The notes under the pieces are model-generated. The model was not told the origin of the DNA. It saw only the letters and a list, made by a program, of their open reading frames with translations, and did no database searches. From positions 62,001 through 126,000 of the forward strand of contig CAMEBF010000004.1 in assembly GCA_945912145.1 (NCBI GenBank): 64,000 nucleotides of DNA, in the 5' to 3' direction. A program made the position numbers and the translations under genes. Numbering within the stretch: position 1 is the first letter of the stretch; the number at the start of each line of letters is the position of its first letter. Shown in pieces: positions 54,147 through 61,401 of the stretch. The DNA comes from an uncultured Clostridia bacterium (lineage in GTDB: Bacteria > Bacillota > Clostridia > Oscillospirales > Acutalibacteraceae).

Positions 54147-54619
54147 ATGATTGCGCGATCTTTTTTCGGGCTGACGGATAATTGTTTTGCTTCAAACCCT
54201 TAACATTTTGCTTCGATTTTGATATCTTCAAGACAGAGCATAGAATTCTCCTTTTCTGGCCGGTGTCGCTACTACCATTTTGGAGTTTTCTATGCTCTTT
54301 TTCAATACTTATTTTCCCCAAACTTTTCGTGAAGAGGATTCTTTTAATTATCGGAAAAAATTGAAAAAATTTTTTTGCTTGATTTTTTGATTCGCAGCAC
54401 CTCACGGCATTCCGGCATTTTTCTTGTCAAACGCCTGCATATCGGGACTTTCAGGGAATCCGGAAATATTTGAAAAATCAAAAATGCTGCATTTTTTCCG
54501 TTTTTCGTTTTCAGTTTTTCCAGAAAAATCCTGCTTTTGACACCCCCGTTTTTTTGATTTCTGCGATATGCTTTTTTCTTCCTATTTTTTACCAAGTTGC
54601 TTTTTCCCTTGCAAACGCC
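54147..54619. other. A/T-rich gene-free stretch before murT
   Basis: No convincing gene on either strand; open frames here are low-complexity Lys/Phe-rich. It contains one clear structure, a long hairpin at 54,235-54,304. Base composition is far more A/T-rich, with long T runs, than the neighbouring genes. Together with the transposase remnant this suggests an insertion/deletion scar. Confidence 0.55.
54235..54304 (+). terminator. Long hairpin with U-rich end of unknown origin
   Basis: AGAGCATAGAATTCTCC (54235-54251) pairs with GGAGTTTTCTATGCTCT (54282-54298) with two mismatches around a 30-base loop, then TTTTC. It looks like a terminator or a small structured RNA end, but no gene ends there. 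Confidence 0.5.
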
Positions 54620-54648
54620 TTGACTGAAAAAAAACAATATGGTAATAT
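54620..54648 (+). promoter_or_regulatory. Sigma-A promoter of murT-gatD
   Basis: TTGACT (54620-54625), 17 bases, TAATAT (54643-54648), 30 bases before the murT start. Confidence 0.72.
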
Positions 54649-54678
54649 TATCTTAAACGAAAAAGAGGGAGATATACC

Positions 54679-56073
54679 ATGTTCCGATTTCTGATAGCTT
54701 TTCTTCTGGGCAAGCTCGCCAAAGCCGCTCTGAAGCTGATGGGCCGCCGTGCCACGCATTTTCCCGGCAAGCTGGCGGTCAAAATTTGTCCGGACTTCCT
54801 TCGCTATGTCGGCAAGCCCGGAAAAATCATCTGTGTGACGGGCACGAACGGCAAGACGAGCACCTGCAATATGATCGAGGACGCATTGCGGCAGGACGGC
54901 GTGAAAGTTCTCGACAACAGCTACGGCTCCAACACGCTGGCCGGTATCAGCGCGACGCTCATCGACGGCGTAAATCTTTTCAACAAGCCGAAATACGAAA
55001 CGATGGTGCTCGAAGTGGACGAACGCAGTTCGCTTCATATTTATAAGTATATTACGCCGGACTACTTTATCTGCACCAATCTGTTCCGCGATTCGCTGAT
55101 GCGCAACGCGCACACGGAATACATTTTCAAGATGATCAACGACTATCTGCCCGCAGAATCCACCTTGATTCTCAACGGCGATGACATCATCAGTTCACGT
55201 CTCGGCGAAGGCAAAAACAAAAACCGTGTTTTCTTCTCTGTGGACAAACTCCCGGGAGAAGAGACGGAAAACACAAACATCATCAACGACGGCCGCACCT
55301 GCCCCGTCTGCGGTGCTAAAATGATCTACACGTTCAAACGGTATCACCATATCGGTCAGGCGCATTGCTCACATTGTTCGCTTGAGTCGCCGGCTTCCGA
55401 TTATGAGGTGACAACGGCGGACTATAAAAACAGAACCGTCACCGTGCGCTATCACGGCGCAGAGCATTCTTTCCCGCTCATCAGCGACACGATCTTTAAC
55501 ATTTATAACGAAGTCGCCGTCGTCGCGTTGCTGACGGAATACGGCTATGACGACCAAAAAATCGCCGCATTCCTCGGCAAGCTCCATATCACCGCAACCC
55601 GCTACAGCGAGATGAAAGTCGGTGACGTGAACGTCATCTGCACCATGCTCAAGGGCTTCAATCCCATCGCCTGTTCGCGCAACTGCCACACCGCAAAGAT
55701 CACAAAAGGCAAAAAGGCGGTCTTCCTGATGGTGGACGACACCAATCACGAACGTGAGGACTGCGAAAACGTGGCGTGGTACTACGAAGCGGATCTGGAG
55801 TATCTGAACGACGATTCCATCGTCCGTATCTACGCCGCCGGTCCCCGCGCAGACGACATGAAATACCGTCTTCTGCTTGCCGGCGTTCCCGAAGAAAAGA
55901 TCATTACGGGCAAAAACGAAATGGACACCGTCTCAAAAGTATCACTCGACGGCATCGACACGCTGATGATCTTTTTCGATATGTTCCGATTCGATATTCT
56001 GGAAAAGCAGATCAAACCCGCCATTGCAAAAAAATCAGCGGCAGCCGGCCAAAACGGAGGTGAGACGGCATGA
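54679..56073 (+). CDS. murT: MurT-like Mur ligase (lipid II amidation subunit)
   Basis: Mur ligase homologue of 464 residues with a C-terminal DUF1727 domain. MurT activates the D-Glu carboxylate of lipid II so that ammonia from GatD can make D-isoglutamine. The P-loop is CVTGTNGKTSTCNM near residue 54. A zinc ribbon with two C-x2-C pairs (TCPVCGAK and HCSHCS) lies near residues 209-235. In the region that supplies the third residue of the GatD triad, usually with D-x-S-W-x-W-D, the protein reads ENVAWYYEADLE, so that Asp appears changed. It overlaps gatD by four bases. Confidence 0.92.
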   Translation: MFRFLIAFLLGKLAKAALKLMGRRATHFPGKLAVKICPDFLRYVGKPGKIICVTGTNGKTSTCNMIEDALRQDGVKVLDNSYGSNTLAGISATLIDGVNLFNKPKYETMVLEVDERSSLHIYKYITPDYFICTNLFRDSLMRNAHTEYIFKMINDYLPAESTLILNGDDIISSRLGEGKNKNRVFFSVDKLPGEETENTNIINDGRTCPVCGAKMIYTFKRYHHIGQAHCSHCSLESPASDYEVTTADYKNRTVTVRYHGAEHSFPLISDTIFNIYNEVAVVALLTEYGYDDQKIAAFLGKLHITATRYSEMKVGDVNVICTMLKGFNPIACSRNCHTAKITKGKKAVFLMVDDTNHEREDCENVAWYYEADLEYLNDDSIVRIYAAGPRADDMKYRLLLAGVPEEKIITGKNEMDTVSKVSLDGIDTLMIFFDMFRFDILEKQIKPAIAKKSAAAGQNGGETA

Positions 56074-56774
56074 CGGCGGAAATTCTTTTCAGCGACTATT
56101 TTCTGTTCGGTGACATGGCCAATGTGGAATACATGAAAAAATGCCTGCCGGACAGAGAATTTATTCTCACAGACATTCACGACAAGCCCTATTTTACCGA
56201 GCATGAGCCGGATCTCATCTATATGGGCGCGATGTCCGAAAGCAACCAGGTACGCGTAATCGAAGCACTGACGCCATACGTCGACCGTCTGAACGAGCTG
56301 ATCGACAAGGGCGTGCATATGCTCTTTACGGCGAACGCCTGTGATATTCTGGGTACAAGCATTTTCGACAGCGGCGAAAAGACCGAATGTCTCGGACTCT
56401 TTGATTTTCACGTTGTGCGCAAAATGCTCAAACGCTTCAACGGCATGACGCTCGGAACCTATAACGGCATCGATATTGTAGGCTACAAAAGCCAGTTCGG
56501 GCTGGCGTTCCCGGATTCCTGCGACGAAAAATTCTTTGACGTCACGCGTGGCGTCGGTCTCAATCCCGACTGTCCGTGGGAAGGTTTTCACCGTAAGAAC
56601 CTGATCGCGACGTATCTGATCGGGCCGTTCCTGATCATCAATCCGCTTTTCACAAAGCAATGGCTGTCTGAGATCGAGGGGAAGCCCGTTGTGCTGCCGT
56701 TTGAAGACGCCGCCGTCAAAGCGTATCAGGCGCGTCTGCGCGACTTTAAGGATCCCGACCGTAAAATCATCTGA
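56070..56774 (+). CDS. gatD: GatD-like glutamine amidotransferase subunit lacking catalytic Cys/His
   Basis: Partner subunit of MurT, 234 residues, class I (CobB/CobQ-like) fold. The fold and partner contacts are recognisable (FGDMANVEYMKK, GLFDF, RKNLIATYLIGPFL). Aligned by eye with recalled S. aureus GatD, the nucleophile block L-T-I-C-G-G-Y-Q-x-L-G is here FTANACDILG, placing Ala 88 at the Cys position with Cys 91 three residues later. The His block T-Y-L-H-G-P is TYLIGP, with Ile 184 at the His position. It is therefore predicted not to hydrolyse glutamine. Confidence 0.85.
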   Translation: MTAEILFSDYFLFGDMANVEYMKKCLPDREFILTDIHDKPYFTEHEPDLIYMGAMSESNQVRVIEALTPYVDRLNELIDKGVHMLFTANACDILGTSIFDSGEKTECLGLFDFHVVRKMLKRFNGMTLGTYNGIDIVGYKSQFGLAFPDSCDEKFFDVTRGVGLNPDCPWEGFHRKNLIATYLIGPFLIINPLFTKQWLSEIEGKPVVLPFEDAAVKAYQARLRDFKDPDRKII

Positions 56775-56818
56775 CGATAAGCTCTGTATCGAACATCAGA
56801 ATGAAGGAGAAGATCAAA

Positions 56819-57562
56819 ATGAAAAAAGCATTACGGTTTTGTCTCAGCATCATCCTGCTGGTATCCGTTTTGTCTTTGCCGGTCGGCGCAGAGGAAGCGA
56901 CCGTTTTGAAAAACGGCATTCTCTATTCCGCCGATCAGACGGTACTGCTCAACTGCACGGAAAAATACAACGGCGGATCGGTATTGGCGATCCCCGACGG
57001 CGTAACACAGATCGCCGACGGTGCTTTTATGGGCAATACAACAATTCAAACGGTCTTTTTCCCCACGACATTGCAAAAAATCGGAAACGACTCCTTCCGC
57101 GACTCCGCGCTGACAACTGCCGATCTGTCCGGTTGCCCCGAGCTGACGAGAATCTGTAATTCCGCATTCGCCGGCTGCGTCAGGTTGACGTCAGTTTCTC
57201 TGCCCCGGAACGCTGAAATCATTGAGGAAAGCGTTTTCCGCGGATGCGCCGCACTACACTCGGTCAGATTCGGCGAAACCGTTGTGCCCGATTCCTGCTT
57301 CATCGGATGTCAGCAGCTAAAAACCGTTACCGTCGTACTGCCTGACGGCGTGGAAAAGACCTATCGACCCGGCAAGCTGTCGCCGAACGACGAAAGCGCG
57401 CTAAAAGCCTCCGATGCGCGTAGCATATTGCGGCTCGCGGCGGAACTCGATCTGACGCTCGAATATATGATTTTCGGCGCGGACGTCAACCGTGACGGAA
57501 AAATCACCGCGGTGGACGCAAGAACCGTTCTGCGGGTAGCCGCACATCTGGATACACTCTGA
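56819..57562 (+). CDS. Secreted leucine-rich (BspA-type) protein with dockerin domain
   Basis: Exported protein of 247 residues: signal peptide (cut near PVGAEE), about 140 residues of BspA-like LRR_5 repeats (A-F-x-G-x-x-x-L-x-S-V pattern, such as GAFMGNTTIQTVFFP), and a C-terminal type I dockerin. The second dockerin repeat is complete (GADVNRDGKITAVDARTVLR), while the first lacks the calcium-binding Asp residues. It may bind a cohesin on the cell surface or another protein. ATG 56819 has GGAG nine bases upstream. It lies 44 bases after gatD with no terminator between, so it may share that transcript. Confidence 0.88.
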   Translation: MKKALRFCLSIILLVSVLSLPVGAEEATVLKNGILYSADQTVLLNCTEKYNGGSVLAIPDGVTQIADGAFMGNTTIQTVFFPTTLQKIGNDSFRDSALTTADLSGCPELTRICNSAFAGCVRLTSVSLPRNAEIIEESVFRGCAALHSVRFGETVVPDSCFIGCQQLKTVTVVLPDGVEKTYRPGKLSPNDESALKASDARSILRLAAELDLTLEYMIFGADVNRDGKITAVDARTVLRVAAHLDTL

Positions 57563-57574
57563 TAAAAGCAACAA

Positions 57575-57610
57575 AAAGAACGGTACAACGCAAGGGCTGT
57601 ACCGTTCTTT
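57575..57610. terminator. Bidirectional terminator between the dockerin gene and a convergent small gene
   Basis: Perfect 12-pair stem AAAGAACGGTAC/GTACCGTTCTTT with a 12-base loop. The ends are T-rich on plus and on minus. Confidence 0.85.
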
Positions 57611-57620
57611 GTATGACGAA

Positions 57621-57758
57621 TCAATAACCGATCTTGGAGAAGTCTTCATCCGAATAAACAGGATCCTGACCTCTTGCCTTTTTGACAAGATTCGTGATCG
57701 TCATAATCATGAACTGAACAAGATTATAGATCTTGACGCCGATTGCAGCGATATCCAT
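57621..57758 (-). CDS. Small hydrophobic/amphipathic protein, 45 residues
   Basis: A short ORF with AAGGAGG nine bases before ATG 57758. It starts MDIAAIGVKIYNLVQFMIMT and has one hydrophobic helix (about 3-25) followed by a charged tail rich in Lys/Asp ending in KIGY. It ends ten bases before a perfect terminator. I do not recognise a family. It is 51 bases downstream of the PF06541-type membrane gene and probably cotranscribed. A membrane-associated microprotein is the simplest reading. Confidence 0.65.
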   Translation of the reverse strand: MDIAAIGVKIYNLVQFMIMTITNLVKKARGQDPVYSDEDFSKIGY

Positions 57759-57809
57759 TTTCCCTGTCCTCCTTTTGAAAAATTGATATGTCAAAACAAG
57801 CCGAACGGC

Positions 57810-58442
57810 TCATTTTTCCACCTTTTTGGAATTGGCATAAATCTTATGCATTCGTTCGTTGTCGAAATGCTCGTCGAAGAAAACGTCGATGCGGCTTGAC
57901 GCGGGCACGCCCTTTTCTCGTTCGTTCATCCGGAACGCGGCACCGGCAGACATCATCGCGTCAAATACGAAGAAAACAGAGAACGCCCAGACAAATGCCG
58001 TAACGGCGTTGGGATTAAGCGCGTTCACGAGCTTATCGGTCAGCGGCATAAAGACCTTGACCCAGAACACTCCTAAGACACCCCAGAACAAAGAGTAAAG
58101 CAGGCAAACGCGGCCGTTGATATTCAGCGGCAGGTGGCTGTAATCCCACGCGACGGAACCGAAAACGATCTCCTGTCCGAGCGAGCATATGTACTCCGCC
58201 GCCGTGCCGACAAGGAACGAAATCAAAAATACCTTCCACAGCGAGGAATCCGAAAAACGCGACAGCACCAGCGTCAGCAGAACGCCGCCCATACCGTAAG
58301 CGACGCTCAGCGGCCCGTAAACGAGCGACTGACGGCTCTCCAGGTAGCCGTTTTTGATGATGCACCATACGGATTCGACACAGAATCCTATCACGCAGCA
58401 GGACGCAAAAACGCAAACAAGTTTTTCAAAGTTGAGCTTCAC
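57810..58442 (-). CDS. Putative ABC-transporter type IV (PF06541-like) membrane protein
   Basis: Polytopic protein of 210 residues with five or six helices. It carries the family blocks CVESVWCIIKNGYLESRQSL, VYGPLSVAYGMGGVL and WDYSHLPLNINGRVCLLYSLFWG. Function is unknown for the family despite its name. GTG 58442 is eight bases after AGGAGG; the longer frame includes that site. It diverges from the TetR gene. Confidence 0.8.
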   Translation of the reverse strand: MKLNFEKLVCVFASCCVIGFCVESVWCIIKNGYLESRQSLVYGPLSVAYGMGGVLLTLVLSRFSDSSLWKVFLISFLVGTAAEYICSLGQEIVFGSVAWDYSHLPLNINGRVCLLYSLFWGVLGVFWVKVFMPLTDKLVNALNPNAVTAFVWAFSVFFVFDAMMSAGAAFRMNEREKGVPASSRIDVFFDEHFDNERMHKIYANSKKVEK

Positions 58443-58486
58443 AGCAAAATCCCCCTCCTGTATTTCTCTTCCCATGCAGGAAGCTC

Positions 58487-58515
58487 TTGACTTTTTTCCC
58501 TCTTTATATTATATT
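58487..58515 (+). promoter_or_regulatory. TetR gene promoter, overlapping the divergent gene's -10
   Basis: TTGACT (58487-58492), 17 bases, TATATT (58510-58515). On the minus strand TATAAT occupies 58508-58513, so the two -10 elements overlap and the promoters exclude each other. The -35 of the minus promoter is poor. The rest of the divergent gap to 58,610 is A/T rich. Confidence 0.6.
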
Positions 58516-58610
58516 AAGAGTAGATGAACAACAAGAAACAAATTTTACAAACTGTTAAAAATTGGACATATTGTTAAATTTGTATCAAATTTTCAGGTAA
58601 GGAGAGAATC

Positions 58611-59177
58611 ATGAAAACGCCCGCAGCAGAACATCTGAACGCTTCGACCGAACGCACGCTGAAGCTTCTTTCGGAGTCGCTTTTAAACTTATTGGAGCAG
58701 TCGCCGCTTGAAAAGATTACGGTCATCGACATCTGCAAAAACGCCGATGTGCCGCGCGCGACGTTCTATAATCATTTTGAGGATAAATTCGACCTGCTGC
58801 GCTACACCATGCATCTGCTCGCGGCCGAGCTGCATCTGTTTCAGGATACGCCGGATGACGAACAGGCTTACATCCGGCAGGCCATCGTCAGCCTGCTGGA
58901 CTTTGAAGAGAAGAATCGGCATTTTCTGAAACGGGTCAGCTCTGCCAATTATAACAGTATACTTTTCGCCGAGATCAAGCAATTCGTTTACGAACAGCTC
59001 GTCGCGCTGCTCAACAGCAAAAAATTACAGGGACGCGTCTATCCCGTCGATGAAAAGATCATTGCGGAGCTGTATTCCAACGCGATCGTCTATTCGATCA
59101 AAACATGGCTCGAAAACGGCCTGCCCGCGCCGCGTGACGAGATCATCGAATCCATGCTGCTGCTGATGTCGCTGTAA
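58611..59177 (+). CDS. TetR/AcrR-family transcriptional regulator
   Basis: Regulator of 188 residues. The N-terminal helix-turn-helix (about 16-62) contains PLEKITVIDICKNADVPRATFYNHFEDKFDLL, quoted here only as its recognition core VPRATFYNHFEDK. The ligand-binding C-terminus is not assignable. It is likely to control itself and the divergent membrane gene, and possibly the ABC exporter 0.4 kb downstream. Confidence 0.92.
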   Translation: MKTPAAEHLNASTERTLKLLSESLLNLLEQSPLEKITVIDICKNADVPRATFYNHFEDKFDLLRYTMHLLAAELHLFQDTPDDEQAYIRQAIVSLLDFEEKNRHFLKRVSSANYNSILFAEIKQFVYEQLVALLNSKKLQGRVYPVDEKIIAELYSNAIVYSIKTWLENGLPAPRDEIIESMLLLMSL

Positions 59178-59223
59178 GGGAATGGTCCTGAAGCAGAACT
59201 TTGCATCATTCAGGGCATACAAA

Positions 59224-59253
59224 AAGTCACGGTTTGATTTCTTACCGTGACTT
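59224..59253 (-). terminator. Hairpin at the edge of the small-ORF locus
   Basis: Perfect inverted repeat AAGTCACGGT/ACCGTGACTT with a 10-base loop. On the minus strand it is followed by TTTTTG, fitting a terminator for minus-strand read-through. It abuts the plus-strand promoter at 59,252. Confidence 0.7.
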
Positions 59254-59280
59254 GACAAAATGGAATCTTTATAGTATAAT
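59252..59280 (+). promoter_or_regulatory. Perfect sigma-A promoter (plus) of the small-ORF locus
   Basis: TTGACA (59252-59257), exactly 17 bases, TATAAT (59275-59280). It fires towards the 28-codon ORF on the opposite strand, giving a predicted antisense RNA of about 85 bases up to the hairpin at 59,338-59,369. Confidence 0.85.
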
Positions 59281-59337
59281 AAGGTCAAGAGGTAACCGTT
59301 CAAAGCGGTTAGCGCTATTGTTCTAAATTCAATTTAA

Positions 59338-59369
59338 AACAACCGTCACTTTGCCGAGTGGCGGTTGTT
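59338..59369. terminator. Shared hairpin terminator of the convergent small transcripts
   Basis: AACAACCGTCAC (59338-59349) and GTGGCGGTTGTT (59358-59369) form a 12-position stem with one wobble. On the minus strand it is followed by TTTAAATT and overlaps the last six codons of the small ORF. On plus it is followed by GCTTGTTATCC, a weaker run. Confidence 0.7.
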
Positions 59370-59432
59370 GCTTGTTATCCTTATCGTTATGGTGTATCGT
59401 TTGCCGATATGTAACGTAATGATAATTGGCAT
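59346..59432 (-). CDS. 28-residue peptide in a convergent-promoter locus
   Basis: ATG 59432 is five bases after AAAGGAGGTGA, the longest possible match to the 16S anti-Shine-Dalgarno. The peptide begins MPIIITLHIGKR and ends SNNRHSAK; it alternates hydrophobic and basic residues (ITITIRIT), more beta-strand-like than a membrane helix. Its stop codon lies in the terminator stem. The mRNA starts with a hairpin CCCGAA/TTCGGG (59,506-59,521) from a perfect promoter. An antisense promoter faces it. I do not recognise a family. Type I toxin, leader-type or secreted peptide are all possible. Confidence 0.65.
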   Translation of the reverse strand: MPIIITLHIGKRYTITIRITSNNRHSAK

Positions 59433-59530
59433 ATGCGTCACCTCCTTTCGGAGGATATACGCCAACCGCCTTATTCTCGATAAACCTCTTGACCGTTCCT
59501 CAAAACCCGAAGGATTTCGGGAATGGTTTT

Positions 59531-59559
59531 ATTATAGATCGGAAAAAAGGTTTTGTCAA
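59531..59559 (-). promoter_or_regulatory. Perfect sigma-A promoter (minus) of the 28-codon ORF
   Basis: On the minus strand TTGACA (59554-59559), exactly 17 bases, TATAAT (59531-59536). The expected leader is about 90 bases and starts with a stable hairpin. Confidence 0.88.
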
Positions 59560-59607
59560 TACGTTTTGAAATCGATCGGAATAACGGCAATCAGAAAGCC
59601 GTTCGTT

Positions 59608-61401
59608 TTATTTTTCCGTATATTTTTCCGCCTGGAGACGGAACATATAGGCGTATTTGCCGTTTTGCGCCATCAGCTCTTCATGCGTGCCGCTTTCGAC
59701 GATTTCGCCGTTTTCCATCATGAAAATGCGGTCGGCGTGCCGGGTGGTGGAAAGACGGTGCGAGATGAAGATCACCGTTTTTTCCTTCGCCGCTTCCGCC
59801 ATGGAGCGGTTCAGCTCGTACTCCGAAACCGGGTCGAGATTCGCCGACGGCTCGTCGAGAATAACGTACGGACACTTTTTATAAAACGCTCTGGCGATGG
59901 CGATTTTCTGCTCTTCACCGCCGGAGAGCATCATGCCGTCGTCGCTGAACTCACGCAGAAGAACCGTTTCTGTACCGTTCGGCAGCTCCTTGCGAAAGCC
60001 TGCGTGACGCAGCGCATCCATGACTCTTTTCTCATCATAATCCGGCGAAAGCGCGACATTCTCCCCGACTGTTGCACCGAAGATCTTGAAATCCTGAAAG
60101 ACTGCGGCAAAGCGGTTCCGGTGCGACGCGATCGTCTCGTTCCGGATGTCCCTACCGCCGATGCGGATTTCGCCGTTCGACACGTCGTACAGACGCAGCA
60201 GCAGGTTTGTCAGCGTTGTCTTGCCTGCACCGTTGTAGCCGACAAGCGCGATCTTTTCACCGGGTCGGAGCGTCATGCTCACATTTTTCAGCGACGGCGT
60301 TTCGTTGCCGGGATAGGTGAAGCTGACATTTTTCAGCTCGATCGTCTCCGGCTCGCCGCATTCGGCTTCATGCGCGCCGTCCTTCATCGTCACCGGGCAC
60401 GCCAAAAACGTGCGGTATTTTTCGATCATTTTGGAACGCTCCGTAAAGTTGCGGATCGCATAGACCGTCAAATACATGACCGCGCTGCCGATCTGCACCG
60501 CGCCGTTGAAGGTCGCCACGAAATCGCCTGCCGACATGGTTTTGCTGACGATCGTCCGATAGCCGATATAGCCGGTCAGCACGAGCATAAAGCCGACGAC
60601 CTGCACGGACGCGTCCTGCAAAAAGAACAGGATATCAAGCTTTTTGACATACTTTTTCTGCGTCTTCGTGATCTCATCCGCGCTCTGCGAAAAGCGTTTC
60701 ATCAGAAGAGGCGTAATGCCGTTCATGCGCGTTTCTCCCGCGTATTCGGGCAGATAGAAAATCCGGGCAAAATAGTCGCTGCGGCGGTGTTTTTCCGTCG
60801 CGGCTTCCCGTCGCTGCATTTGCAGGGTTCCCGTTTTGCGTCCCACCGGAATAAAGGCCAGAACAAACACCAGAACAATGACCAGACAGACCCAATCAAT
60901 CGACAGCAGCACCGACGAAATAATGATAAACGAGAGAATCTCCGTCACGTAATTGCGCACCTGTCCCAAAATGAACTGAATGTTCTCCGACGAAGTCTCG
61001 ACCGCTAAAATGAAATCGCTGTAAAAGGACGAATTGTCATAGGCTGCGAGGTCAAGCGACACCGCTTTCTCATAGAGTTTCGCGTGAATGCCGCGATAGA
61101 GGTTCTCCTGCTCTTTGCGGATATACAATTCGTAACCCAGCGCGTTCAGGACACTCGCGGCGAGCATGATGCCGGCGATGAGCGCGACCGCGCCGATGAT
61201 TTTTGCCGTATCGCCGCCGCCCTGCACCTCATCGATGATATACCGGATTCCGATGACCGACACGAGCTTTGACGGCAGACGGTTGAGGATATGCAGCCCG
61301 ATATCCATGAGCACCATGCCCGGCGAAATCGAGAACATCAGCTTCATGATGTACCGGATATTCGACGGAATGCTGTGCTGTGTTTTTTCCGTTTTCTTCA
61401 T
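59608..61401 (-). CDS. ABC exporter half-transporter B (membrane domain plus ATPase)
   Basis: Type IV ABC exporter subunit of 597 residues: six helices in the first about 320 residues, then the nucleotide-binding domain with Walker A GYNGAGKTTLTNLLL (about 386), signature LSGGEEQKIAIARAF (about 490) and Walker B VILDEPSANLDP. It overlaps the preceding exporter gene by four bases (ATGA), so the two form a heterodimer. Substrates may be a drug, lipid or peptide. Downstream, a weak hairpin AACGGC/GCCGTT lies between it and the small-ORF promoter. Confidence 0.94.
   Translation of the reverse strand: MKKTEKTQHSIPSNIRYIMKLMFSISPGMVLMDIGLHILNRLPSKLVSVIGIRYIIDEVQGGGDTAKIIGAVALIAGIMLAASVLNALGYELYIRKEQENLYRGIHAKLYEKAVSLDLAAYDNSSFYSDFILAVETSSENIQFILGQVRNYVTEILSFIIISSVLLSIDWVCLVIVLVFVLAFIPVGRKTGTLQMQRREAATEKHRRSDYFARIFYLPEYAGETRMNGITPLLMKRFSQSADEITKTQKKYVKKLDILFFLQDASVQVVGFMLVLTGYIGYRTIVSKTMSAGDFVATFNGAVQIGSAVMYLTVYAIRNFTERSKMIEKYRTFLACPVTMKDGAHEAECGEPETIELKNVSFTYPGNETPSLKNVSMTLRPGEKIALVGYNGAGKTTLTNLLLRLYDVSNGEIRIGGRDIRNETIASHRNRFAAVFQDFKIFGATVGENVALSPDYDEKRVMDALRHAGFRKELPNGTETVLLREFSDDGMMLSGGEEQKIAIARAFYKKCPYVILDEPSANLDPVSEYELNRSMAEAAKEKTVIFISHRLSTTRHADRIFMMENGEIVESGTHEELMAQNGKYAYMFRLQAEKYTEK

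Larger units (their letters stand above)
59283..59494. repeat. 11-base inverted boxes at the 5' ends of the converging transcripts
   Basis: GGTCAAGAGGT (59283-59293) and its exact complement ACCTCTTGACC (59484-59494) flank the 28-codon ORF. Because the promoters converge, each RNA would begin with the same GGTCAAGAGGT sequence. The plus RNA continues with a small hairpin AACCG/CGGTT (59,294-59,310). Confidence 0.75.

Noticed and set aside
56070-56774. Sequencing error explaining the altered GatD active site
   Set aside because: Both affected blocks are in frame with well-conserved flanks and carry several coordinated substitutions, not a frameshift.
59365-61008. 547-codon plus-strand open frame opposite ABC exporter subunit B, starting with a hydrophobic stretch in the small-ORF locus
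   Set aside because: It runs antisense through an intact exporter gene and lacks a ribosome binding site; the hydrophobic start could be mistaken for a toxin, but the minus-strand ORF has the real initiation signal.
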